Below are positions 10,649 to 20,400 of a stretch of DNA of 32,366 bases, in pieces (position 1 is the first letter of the stretch; the number at the start of each line of letters is the position of its first letter). This DNA comes from Candidatus Woesearchaeota archaeon (GTDB lineage: Archaea > Nanobdellota > Nanobdellia > Woesearchaeales > SKGA01), in NCBI GenBank assembly GCA_016926395.1, contig JAFGOT010000004.1:1-32366 (forward strand), given 5' to 3'. The position numbers and the translations under genes were made by a program. Under the pieces are notes generated by a model. It saw nothing but the letters and a program-made list of their open reading frames with translations, did not search any database and was not told where the DNA came from.

Positions 10649-11713
10649 CTAAACATCAAATTGTTCAAGACGAGTGTTAAGCTGTCTGTTAACAAGCAAA
10701 AAAGTCGCTCGTTTGGGAAATTCTTTAATACGCCTAGCACCAATATATGTTCCTGCACTCCTTAAAGAACCAAGCAAATCCAAAATAAACGGATTAATAT
10801 CTCCTTTGTAAGGTATTTTTGTAGTACGACCTTCACTAGCGCGATGAGTCGCAACCTTGCCATAAAATTTTTCCAAAGCAGTTGTTGAACTAGAACCAAA
10901 ATGCATCTTATACTTTTTTCCATTCTCCTCAATTAACTCTCCTTCAGATTGCTCAAATCCAGCAAAAAAAGAACCGTTAAGAGAAAAATCAGCACCTGCA
11001 CAAAAAGCTTTAGCAATATCTCCAGGGTTGGCAACACCGCCATCTGCAATAATTAAACCACAACCATTGCCGTGAGAAATACCATGAGCAGCGTCAGCAC
11101 ATTCAATAACAGCACTAAGTTGCGGATAACCAACGCCTGCTTTACGTCTGGTTAAACAAGCAGCACCACTACCAATACCAACCTTTACAATATCAGCACC
11201 ATTAATTAATAATTCTTCAACCATTTCATTAGTTACAACATTACCAGCAATAATGATATGATCAGGACAAAGAGAACGAACACGTCTAACAGAATCAACA
11301 AAACGTTCTAAATAACCATTTGGTACATCAAGACAAATAAAATCAAAATATTTATCCAAACCAAGCTTAAGAACTTCATCAAGTTTAGAAAAATCTTCAT
11401 CTCGAATACCCATCGTGTATGAAATATATTGAGGGTTGTTAAACAAAGGAAGTTCTTTTGATAACTTATCAACAGAATAATATTTGTGGAGAGTAGTTAT
11501 CATCTTGTATTTAACAAACTCATTAGCAATACTGAATGTTCCAGTGTCTGCCATATTAGCAGCCATAATAGGAATACCAGACCAAGTTTTCTTGCTGTGC
11601 AAGAAAGTAAATGATCTTTCAAGAATTACATCTTTTCTACTTTCTAAAGTGCTTCGTTTTGGACGAATTAACACATCAGAATAATCAAGTTTAACTTCGG
11701 TTTCTATTCGCAT
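10649..11713 (-). CDS. guaC: GMP reductase (IMPDH/GMPR family, no CBS domains)
   Basis: LDYSDVLIRPKRSTLESRKDVILERSFTF...WSGIPIMAANM...HKYYS...GSGAACLTRRKAGVGYPQLSAVIECADAAHG, very like the E. coli GuaC motif layout; Cys and Thr of C-x-T kept. Confidence 0.82.
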   Translation of the reverse strand: MRIETEVKLDYSDVLIRPKRSTLESRKDVILERSFTFLHSKKTWSGIPIMAANMADTGTFSIANEFVKYKMITTLHKYYSVDKLSKELPLFNNPQYISYTMGIRDEDFSKLDEVLKLGLDKYFDFICLDVPNGYLERFVDSVRRVRSLCPDHIIIAGNVVTNEMVEELLINGADIVKVGIGSGAACLTRRKAGVGYPQLSAVIECADAAHGISHGNGCGLIIADGGVANPGDIAKAFCAGADFSLNGSFFAGFEQSEGELIEENGKKYKMHFGSSSTTALEKFYGKVATHRASEGRTTKIPYKGDINPFILDLLGSLRSAGTYIGARRIKEFPKRATFLLVNRQLNTRLEQFDV

Positions 11714-11789
11714 ACCGTTAGTTAAATCCGGGAGACAGAGTATAAAAACATTACGATTATATATAAATAAAGAATTTTAAAATAATAAA

Positions 11790-11996
11790 ATGGAAGAAAA
11801 ATACATTGAACTAAACACGTTTTTGAAGATAAAAGGACTTGCAAATAGTGGCGGAGAAGCAAAGAATAGAATAAGAAATGAAGAAGTAAAAGTAAACGGC
11901 GAAATTGAAACGAGAAACAAAAGAAAACTCCACATCGGAGATAAAATTGAAATTGCAGGGAAAAGATTCTTTTTGAAAGAAGAAGAGATAAAGTAA
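11790..11996 (+). CDS. S4-domain RNA-binding protein (YbcJ/YaaA-like)
   Basis: YIELNTFLKIKGLANSGGEAKNRIRNEEVKVNGEIETRNKRKLHIGDKIEIAGKRF. Confidence 0.82.
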   Translation: MEEKYIELNTFLKIKGLANSGGEAKNRIRNEEVKVNGEIETRNKRKLHIGDKIEIAGKRFFLKEEEIK

Positions 11997-12084
11997 CGGT
12001 AATCTTTTTAAATGAAATAATGTTCCAAGAGTTAAGCAGATACAGAGATTACACAATACAGAGACCGAATCTGCACATTATCTT

Positions 12085-12201
12085 GCCTCCGTGGCTTAGT
12101 GGCTATAGCGCCTGACTTGTATACAAAACGAATGTTTTGAACCTTTCAAACTTCGTTATCAAGGAATCAGGAGGTCGCGAGTTCAACTCTCGCCGGGGGC
12201 T
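12085..12201 (+). tRNA. tRNA-Thr(TGT) with 44-nt canonical 37/38 intron (12122-12165)
   Basis: Acceptor GCCTCCG/CGGGGGC, ASL CCTGA-CTTGTA|A-TCAGG, T-arm GCGAG-TTCAACT-CTCGC, discriminator T. BHB: CTTG/CAAG central helix with bulges TAT and GAA; expected cuts TA|T and GA|A give exon 1 ending 12121 and exon 2 starting 12166. Confidence 0.9.
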
Positions 12202-12248
12202 TATCTTATTTCTTAACTTTTTTAAAGAGGGAAGTGTCCAGAGAAGAT

Positions 12249-12917
12249 ATGCTTATCAAATTAATAAGTTTTGACCTTGATGGAACATTAATAACATCTG
12301 ATTTTGACAGATTAATATGGGATGTTCTTATTCCTCAAAAATATGCTGAACAAAAAGGACTTCTTCTCTCTGAAGCACAACAAATCATAGCAGAAGATTA
12401 TATGAAAGATTTAGTTGAACTTAACATCTCTGCAAAAGAATGGTTTGATGTTAACTGGTGGATTAAAAGATTTGAACTAAATATTACGTGGGAAGAACTT
12501 TGGCAAAAGGCTCAGAACACAATTCATGTTTTTGATGATGTGGAAGAAACAATAAAAGAACTAAAAGAATTAGGATATAAAATTATCATTACAACAGGTG
12601 CAAGTCAGGATTTTATAGATATAAAATTAAAAAACACCAATTTCAAAGAAATGTTTGATGAGATAATTTCTGTTTCTAATAAATATAATTCTCATGACAA
12701 GGGATCGGAAGTGTATGAAAAAATATGTGAAGAGCACGATATTAAACCTTACGAACTTCTTCATGTGGGTGATAGTTACATTCAAGATGTACAAGCGCCA
12801 AGAGCAATTGGAGCTCAATCATTATTTCTAAACAGAGATGAAAAAATTAAATCAATAAACACAATAACATCATTAAAACAAGTTGTTGATTTTATTAAAA
12901 ATCAAAAAATAAACTAA
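12249..12917 (+). CDS. HAD-superfamily hydrolase
   Basis: SFDLDGTLITSDFD, IIITTGAS, LLHVGDSYIQDVQAPRAIGAQSLFLNRD. Start trimmed to MLIKLI. Confidence 0.88.
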   Translation: MLIKLISFDLDGTLITSDFDRLIWDVLIPQKYAEQKGLLLSEAQQIIAEDYMKDLVELNISAKEWFDVNWWIKRFELNITWEELWQKAQNTIHVFDDVEETIKELKELGYKIIITTGASQDFIDIKLKNTNFKEMFDEIISVSNKYNSHDKGSEVYEKICEEHDIKPYELLHVGDSYIQDVQAPRAIGAQSLFLNRDEKIKSINTITSLKQVVDFIKNQKIN

Positions 12918-13393
12918 TCAGAAGGAAAGTTGTTATAAACTTTTATTCCCGCATCAGAGATATAATTTTCTAGCTTTGTTGTGAAGAGATGATGTTTATC
13001 TCTAGTTAAAACATTAGTTTTAGTTTTTATTGCAGCCACCAATAATACTGCATCAGAAGGATCAGGAATTATTCCAAATAAATTATTATCAAAGTCTTGA
13101 ATAAATTTTTTCTCACCCTCTCTATCACCTGGGACTACAGACATTTCATAACGAAATATTCTACCATCACCTTTCAAGAACTTTCTAAAGTGTTCTCTAA
13201 ATGTGTGATTAACATCATGAGAATGAAATAGTACTTCGCCAATATTAAAAGAAGTTAATGCAACTATGTTTTCATCACAAAATATTCTAAACTCTTTATC
13301 TTTTTGATGTTCAAAAACATAATACAAGAAACAAGTATCAATAAAGTAATCAGCATGAGTTATCCGTGGAAGTGAGTCAAATAATTCTTTCAC
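12914..13393 (-). CDS. PIN-domain protein
   Basis: YFIDTCFLYYVFE, FNIGEVLFHS, DPSDAVLLVAAIKTKTNVLTRDKH; GTG start directly abuts the upstream stop. Confidence 0.7.
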   Translation of the reverse strand: MKELFDSLPRITHADYFIDTCFLYYVFEHQKDKEFRIFCDENIVALTSFNIGEVLFHSHDVNHTFREHFRKFLKGDGRIFRYEMSVVPGDREGEKKFIQDFDNNLFGIIPDPSDAVLLVAAIKTKTNVLTRDKHHLFTTKLENYISDAGIKVYNNFPSD

Positions 13394-13816
13394 TTAAATC
13401 ACCAAAAAAATAATCAAAGAAACAACCAGACCTAAAACTAAACCTGCAAATACTTCAATTTTTTTATGTCCATTCTTTAAAACCAACTCTTTTTGTAATT
13501 TCTTATCACTAACAATTTTTTTTAGAACTTGGGCATTCTTACCAGTAGCATACCTAACGCCTATAGCATCCACCATGATGACAACTAAGAATAATAAAGC
13601 TAAAATACTAAAAGAAGATAAACCGTGGAAAAATAATTCTGAGAAAAAGAAAGCACTAGCACTTGCCGTGTGAGAGCTTGGCATTCCTCCACTTTTTGAG
13701 AAAAAATCTTTTTTTGTAAATGATAAATACCCTAAAGAACCCTTTATTATTTGCGCCATAGACCAAGCTACAACTACAGAAATTAATTGAAAAATAGCAA
13801 CCAGATCAACATTCAT
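13394..13816 (-). CDS. Divergent PAP2 family (DUF212) membrane protein
   Basis: SKSGGMPSSHTASASAF...VVIMVDAIGVRYATGKNAQVL...GHKKIEVFAGLVLGLVVSL. Confidence 0.88.
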   Translation of the reverse strand: MNVDLVAIFQLISVVVAWSMAQIIKGSLGYLSFTKKDFFSKSGGMPSSHTASASAFFFSELFFHGLSSFSILALLFLVVIMVDAIGVRYATGKNAQVLKKIVSDKKLQKELVLKNGHKKIEVFAGLVLGLVVSLIIFLVI

Positions 13817-14776
13817 TTAAACAACCCTTCTAAAAGTTAAATTAATTAAAATCCATTCAACCATCAATAAAATAAAACCAACTATTAAGGCATAATTTCC
13901 AAGGTCGAATGAAAGCTTTGCTTCATGAGATCTAGAGTTAACCTCTTCAAAATAAGAAACCAGTTCATCAGTTGTTTTTGGATAAACCTCATCACCACCA
14001 GTAGTGTTTGCCATTAAGGCAATCGCACCTTTATCTATACCAACGGTTAAGTTAAAATCTTCAGGAAGATAACCAACTAAAGTATCTTCATCACCTAAAC
14101 CAATACCGTGAATAGTAACATGCTTTGAAGCAGCATAATTTGAAGCTGCTAAAATATTATTTTCCATATACGCACCAACAGTGTCTGAACCATCAGTTAA
14201 CAAAATGATAGCTTTGCCACGAGAATCATCAGAAAACATGTTTGTTGCAGTAACTATAGCTCCAGAAATATCTGTTCCTGAAACTCGAGATAAATTTAGA
14301 GAATTAATCTTCATCTTCAAAGGAATAAATTCAGATGTTAAAGGATTAACAACATAAGTCACACCTGAAAATGAAATAACACCCACTTTAGATGAAGAAT
14401 CTAAAGTATTGACAAAAATATTCGCTGCTTCCTTTGCAGCATCTAAACGAGTAGGAACCATATCTCTTGCTGACATAGAAGAGGAAGTATCAATAGCAAT
14501 AACATAATCAAAATCATTACGAAGACCATCATACCAAATACTTGTTCCAGCAAGACCAATTATAAAAGCAAGAATTGTAAGAGTTCTAAGAATAAGAACA
14601 GTCACGTTCTTAGTTACCATCCGTTCGCCAGAAATTCTTTTCAAAGTCATAAAATTTGCAAACTTCAAAGCCTTAACCTGAGTTCTTTTTAAGAAAAAGA
14701 AATGAGCGCCAATAAGCATCGGAATTAGAACTAATAACCATAAAAAGACAGGTTTTGCAAAATCTATAGTCCACAT
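13817..14776 (-). CDS. BatA/aerotolerance-type VWA-domain membrane protein
   Basis: DYVIAIDTSSSMSARDMVPTRLDAAKEAA (MIDAS DxSxS), ILLTDGSDTVG, N- and C-terminal TMs. Confidence 0.88.
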   Translation of the reverse strand: MWTIDFAKPVFLWLLVLIPMLIGAHFFFLKRTQVKALKFANFMTLKRISGERMVTKNVTVLILRTLTILAFIIGLAGTSIWYDGLRNDFDYVIAIDTSSSMSARDMVPTRLDAAKEAANIFVNTLDSSSKVGVISFSGVTYVVNPLTSEFIPLKMKINSLNLSRVSGTDISGAIVTATNMFSDDSRGKAIILLTDGSDTVGAYMENNILAASNYAASKHVTIHGIGLGDEDTLVGYLPEDFNLTVGIDKGAIALMANTTGGDEVYPKTTDELVSYFEEVNSRSHEAKLSFDLGNYALIVGFILLMVEWILINLTFRRVV

Positions 14777-14777
14777 T

Positions 14778-15677
14778 TTAATTTACCAACCTACTTTGTT
14801 TATTAAAAAACTTTTTCAAATTATCAGTTGGATCTTCTCCGTTCTTTAAAACCAAACAATCTCCTTGAACTTTCTTAAAAGTACTTCTTATTCTTTCAAC
14901 ATGCTCGGAAGATAAACGTTCATATTCAGCAGCAAATTTCTTATTATCAACATAAATAGTTTCTCCAGTTAAAGGATCTTTTAAAAAAAACTGACCATCT
15001 CCACTAGGAAGCTTTAGATCACGCTCATCTAAAACAACCATTCCAAAGACTTGATGACGTGCAGCTAGTAAAGAAATATATCTTTGCCATTCCTCAAAAG
15101 GACCTAAAAAATCAGAGAATAACATAATAATTCCTGGTTCAGCCATCATTGAATGAATTTGTAAAAGGGACTTCTTAAAATCTCTAACGCCACCATAATT
15201 CTTCGTATTAAGAAGTTCACGTTCAAACATCAAACGCATACCAGCACCAAATGAAGGTTCTAAAGAAGAAACAATATTAGAATTAAACATCGCAAGACCA
15301 ATTGCATCACCAGACTGCATCGCCGCTTGAGAAATAATAAATAAGATCTCTGCAGCAAATTCTGCTTTAAACTTTTCATTAGAAGAAGAAAACAACATAC
15401 CATCAGAAGTATCTAAAACAAACAACACTTTGAAATTTTTGAACTCTTCAAATTCTCGAAGTAAAGTTTCTTTAGACCTAAGAGATGCCTTCCAATCAAT
15501 AAGAGAAGCATCATCGGAAAAAGTGTACTGCCTATAACCAGTAAATTCTAAACCTCTACCTTTGAAAGTTGTAGCCCAGTTACCTTCTACAGTTCTTGAA
15601 AGAACATCAGGTCTACCAACAACTTGGAAAGAGGAAGCTTTTTTTGCTAAATCCACACGTAATTTATCTACAGGCAT
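14778..15677 (-). CDS. DUF58 domain protein
   Basis: FKGRGLEFTGYRQYTFSDDASLIDWKASLRSKETLLREFEEFKNFKVLFVLDTSDGM. Confidence 0.88.
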   Translation of the reverse strand: MPVDKLRVDLAKKASSFQVVGRPDVLSRTVEGNWATTFKGRGLEFTGYRQYTFSDDASLIDWKASLRSKETLLREFEEFKNFKVLFVLDTSDGMLFSSSNEKFKAEFAAEILFIISQAAMQSGDAIGLAMFNSNIVSSLEPSFGAGMRLMFERELLNTKNYGGVRDFKKSLLQIHSMMAEPGIIMLFSDFLGPFEEWQRYISLLAARHQVFGMVVLDERDLKLPSGDGQFFLKDPLTGETIYVDNKKFAAEYERLSSEHVERIRSTFKKVQGDCLVLKNGEDPTDNLKKFFNKQSRLVN

Positions 15678-15695
15678 AGGAAAAACCAACAACTA

Positions 15696-16703
15696 TCAAA
15701 CAATTGGAACATGTTTAATAATTTCTTTAACAATATCTTCTGGAGAAATACCTTCTGCTTGCCCTTCGAAATTCAATAAAACCCTATGACGAAGAATATG
15801 TGGACAAACTTCTTTAATATCTTTATGAGTAACAAATGTTCGACCACGCATCAAAGCATGTGCCTTTGAAGCAATAAACAAACTAATACTTCCCCTAGGA
15901 GATGCACCAAAATTAACATATTTTGAAGACATTTCTAAATCATATTTTTTTGGATCTCTTGTCGCATCAACAAGTCTAACAATATATTTTTTGATTTTTT
16001 CATCCATATGAATATGTTTGACTAAATGTTGAACTTTTACAATTTCTTCTTGGGAAAGAATTGGTTTTATTTCAAAAGATTCAAACTTTTGTAAAGTCAT
16101 GTTTCGATCAAGAATAATTTCTTCTTCATCAATAGAAGGATATACCATTAATAATTTGAAAATAAATCGGTCAAGCTGCGCTTCTGGAAGTCTATATGTA
16201 CCTAAGTTTTCAACGGGGTTTTGTGTTGCCATTACAAAGAAAGGCGATGGAAGGTTAAACGTTTCTTTACCAATAGTTACCTGACGCTCCTGCATAGCTT
16301 CTAAAAGTGCAGACTGAACTTTTGGAGGAGAACGGTTTATCTCATCAGCAAGAACAAAGTTTGCAAAAATAGGCCCTTTCATAGTGAAAAAACCTTTACC
16401 TTCTTCATAAGTTGTAACCCCAACAATATCAGTAGGTAAAAGATCCGGTGTGAACTGTATACGAGAATAAGAACAACCAATTATACTTGATAATGTTCTA
16501 ACTAAAAGAGTTTTACCAATACCAGGAACACCCTCTAAAAGAACATTACCATTAGCAATCAGTGCTTCTAAAAGTAAAGAAACCATTTCGTCTTGACCAA
16601 CAACAACGCTGGCAATTTCTTTTCGTGCTTCTTGAAGTCTAGCGTGATATATCTCAACTTGCTTTTTCAACTCTGCAGCACTAAAGCTCCCCTCTTCAGA
16701 CAT
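15696..16703 (-). CDS. MoxR-family AAA+ ATPase
   Basis: VVGQDEMVSLLLEALIANGNVLLEGVPGIGKTLLVRTLS, FVLADEINRSPPKVQSALLEAMQERQVTIG, VMATQNPVENLGTYRLPEAQLDRFIFK. Start trimmed to MSEEGSF. Confidence 0.92.
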   Translation of the reverse strand: MSEEGSFSAAELKKQVEIYHARLQEARKEIASVVVGQDEMVSLLLEALIANGNVLLEGVPGIGKTLLVRTLSSIIGCSYSRIQFTPDLLPTDIVGVTTYEEGKGFFTMKGPIFANFVLADEINRSPPKVQSALLEAMQERQVTIGKETFNLPSPFFVMATQNPVENLGTYRLPEAQLDRFIFKLLMVYPSIDEEEIILDRNMTLQKFESFEIKPILSQEEIVKVQHLVKHIHMDEKIKKYIVRLVDATRDPKKYDLEMSSKYVNFGASPRGSISLFIASKAHALMRGRTFVTHKDIKEVCPHILRHRVLLNFEGQAEGISPEDIVKEIIKHVPIV

Positions 16704-16824
16704 GATAAAAACATAATAAACACCATATAAATAAGTTACGACACAACTCAACAATAACAACACAATCAATTTATTTTCCAAGTAAGTAAAGTTTATAAAT
16801 AAAATTGGCGTTAAACAAGGTTAT

Positions 16825-17487
16825 ATGTCGAGTAAAAAAGAAGAAGACGTGCAAAAAGTAAACTTAGGATTACTTAGAGACGAAACAGAAGAAGAAATAA
16901 AATACATTCAAAAAAAATTACAAATAGAAGATAAAGAAGTTTATCTTCTAAGTAAACAATTCTTCAAAAAACTATTAGAACTAGATTATGAAACAACATA
17001 TGAAGAATTACTTGAAGAAATAGATAAAATATATCTTGACAAAGAACTTAGAAAAGAAATCCAAGCATTCATAATAAACATAGGACAAATAGAATACAGT
17101 AGAAAAGAGTTCACCCAAGAAGAACTAAGAATACTTCTCGATGAACTAAGAAGAATATCAAAAAAATTAATTCATATTCATCAACAAAAAGGCTTTTTTG
17201 CAAGACTTCTAATTAAACTTGGAGCAAAAGAAGAAAGCGAGGAAACAACAGTTGGAAGTCTAAAAGAAATCGTTGAAAAAGAAGAAGACAAATTAGAAGA
17301 ACAAGTTAAAATATCAAATCTAAGAGATTCGTTAATAGCTTCAGAAAAAGCAATGGATGAAGAACACAACGAAGAAAAAGCAAAAAAATTATACCAAAAA
17401 GCAATGCAACTATACTCCGAGTTGTCAAAAGAACAACAGAATTTTATTTATCCTGAACTTATGAAAACATACAATCACTTAAGCTAA
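16825..17487 (+). CDS. Charged helical hypothetical protein with C-terminal TPR/MIT-like hairpin
   Basis: Intact ORF; C-terminus EKAKKLYQKAMQLYSELSKEQQNFIYPELMKTYNHL. Confidence 0.75.
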   Translation: MSSKKEEDVQKVNLGLLRDETEEEIKYIQKKLQIEDKEVYLLSKQFFKKLLELDYETTYEELLEEIDKIYLDKELRKEIQAFIINIGQIEYSRKEFTQEELRILLDELRRISKKLIHIHQQKGFFARLLIKLGAKEESEETTVGSLKEIVEKEEDKLEEQVKISNLRDSLIASEKAMDEEHNEEKAKKLYQKAMQLYSELSKEQQNFIYPELMKTYNHLS

Positions 17488-17490
17488 TTC

Positions 17491-20400
17491 TTATATTTTC
17501 TTTAATTTAAAACTAGAAAGAACGCCAACAATTAAAGCTCCAACAAACAATATCATAATTGCTACAAATAAAACAGGAAAATTAAATGAAGAGTTAGAAG
17601 AAAAACCAAGTTTTCCTAAAAAAGATTGAGGAGTGGTTGATTCGTGAGTTTTAGCCTCATTGACTAGATACTTACAACTATTAATAACAGCATTCAATAT
17701 ATCAAGACCTTCTTGATTATTACCGCCAATTTTTTTCTCGGCTTCATTTAATAATTCATTTAGTTCTTCACATTCAGGATTATCACTAAGCAAATCCCTT
17801 GCAAAACCAATTCTTGAACGAAGAGATTCAGAATCTTCATGTCCCCGTTCTAAAGCATTAACAAACACCACTGAAGTATCGGTAAAATCTTCAGACCCAA
17901 TATAAGCACTAATATTAACTTCAAAAGGAGCATCAGCACGATAATTAGTCATCGTTAAATTAATATCCAAAGCCATTCCTTTTGGAATTATTGTAAAGAA
18001 ATCTTGAGAAAAGATAAAATTCTGAAATGGATAGGATGAGTTTGCAGATAATTGAATATTTTTAAGATCTGCATCCCAATCATTTCTTAACCGAATAGGA
18101 ATTATAACAGTTCCATTTTCATAAACAACAGTAACACCAGGAATTATTAGATTAAACTCTTCAGGAACATTTACCTCTTCTGTAAAAGGAACAGTTATGG
18201 TTTTTGTTTGAGTGATAGTGTTTGACTCACCACTGGTTTGTTGGTTATAATCGCTTTGAGTGTCTAAAATATCAATTCTTATTTCATTTGAAACAGCCAC
18301 AGCACCATAAGGATCGGTTGCAGTAAAATTAACATAACAAGTTCCTATCTGAGTAGGCACAATAACAAGATTTTCATTAGTAAATTCAAAATTAGCCAAG
18401 GCAAGACAGTCACTTCCGTTGTTAGGTGCAAACGTTAAATAACTATCTTCAAACAAGTCTAACTTACCGTTTGAATTATAATCTTCATCAGGATCGAAAA
18501 AAGTCATCTTAGTAAAATCAAATAAACCAAAAAAATCATAATACTGAGTAGGTCCTGAAATCGAACGATTATTTGAAATAGCAAGATTAGATAAACCATA
18601 AACAAAAGTAGGAGGACGATTAGTGTTAGAAACATGAACATCCCAAGTATGCACGTCTTTGTTAAAATTCAAATCAATTACTTCAACAGTAACATTTACT
18701 ATACCATCATCAAAATAATCAAAGAATATATCAGAAGTTTCTAATGGACCATACGTATAAGTATCAACCAAAACACCATCTTTATACCAATAAACAGACA
18801 TAATATCACCAGGCGTGTCATCATGAGCAGTTACTTTGAATGTAACAGTGTTACCTTCAGCAACATTAATGTCTTCAGATAGAGGAGGATTAGTTAAAGT
18901 GTTTTGTAGAACACCACCTAAGGACCAAGGTCTTACTTGATCAATAACAGGAGGTAAACCAGGCGAAACAACAGTGAAGTTTATTGAAAAATTCGACTCG
19001 CCACCCCACAAATCAGTCACAGTAAAATTAATCTGGTGATTACCAAGATGAGAAGAATTAGGTAAAAAAGTCAATCTAAAAACATCCTCGCTTAAATTAA
19101 CAAGTTGAAAGTCAGAGATTGAAAAATTACTTGAAGAAATATTAAAACTCAAATTTAGTGAATCAATAGAATACTGCAAATCTTCATCATAAATATAAAT
19201 ATCTTTTTCGAATGGAACGCCATCAACAACATTAGGAAATGTTAAGTTTTCGATTGTGGAATGATCAGCGTCATCATCAAATAAAGGAACATCATTTAAA
19301 TTAAAGACATGAAAAGAAATATCATCTTCTAAAACAGATCCAAATGAATCAACAAAGGTTAGATGAAAAACATAATAACCAGTATCGTTGTTTGTTGGAG
19401 TAAAATTTATTGAATAATTTGTTCTTGAAGAGTCAAAAGAGTTAAAATTTATGAACTTAGAAAGAATATCTTCTGTTGACAAATTATAATCAATACGCAA
19501 ATCATGGACTATGGATCCGGACTCATTCAAACGAGGTCTATCAATGTCAACAGAGAAAAAAGAATAATTTTCCAAATTAGAATCTAAATCATAAATGGAA
19601 ATTGTTTTTACACATGGAAAGTCTTCAACGCAAGGAGTGTTATCGAAAGTATCTAGGATAGGTGCAGAATTGTTTATCACAGTAATATTCATCGTTTCAG
19701 TATAAGACAAACCTTCGTCATCAGTAATATTTACAAAAAAAGACAAATTACCAATGTGAGATGTATTTAATGGAGCTAAAGAAGTTATATTTCCAGAAGA
19801 TGAATCTATAGTAAACAAAGATGAATTACCACCATAAATAGAATAATAAAAATTTTCACCTTCATAAGTTAAATCATCAGGATCAGAACCATTAACCCTA
19901 AAATAAAACATCAATGAAGTAGCTGTTGAAATAGAATGCATATCAAACAAATTTCCATTATCAGTAAAATTTGCATACTGGTGAATGTAAGGATAATCAT
20001 TCTCATTTGTAATATTCATAAATACATCTAAGTAAATGTTTTGTTTTGGAGTTCCAAACTCATCAACATCAAAAACAGTTACAGTAATATTTCGACAAGC
20101 AACAAACGAATTGTTGTCAGTTATCACAGGATTTTTTGTAATTATAAAACTAGCATTAGTTGAACCTGAACCATTAGCTACTCTTGTTCCAAGCCAAGGA
20201 TTAGGTAAGTCACAATCAGGACTTATCGTAAAATTAATTGTATCATTAACATCCACATCAGTTGCATTTATTGTGTATTGGATAGCAGATGGACTGTTTT
20301 GAGCTAATGTAGAAGGAGATAATTCTTGATAATTTATTACAGGATCGTGATTTATAGCATCAACATCTAATGTAAAAATGTAAGAAGCATTAGCACCCCT

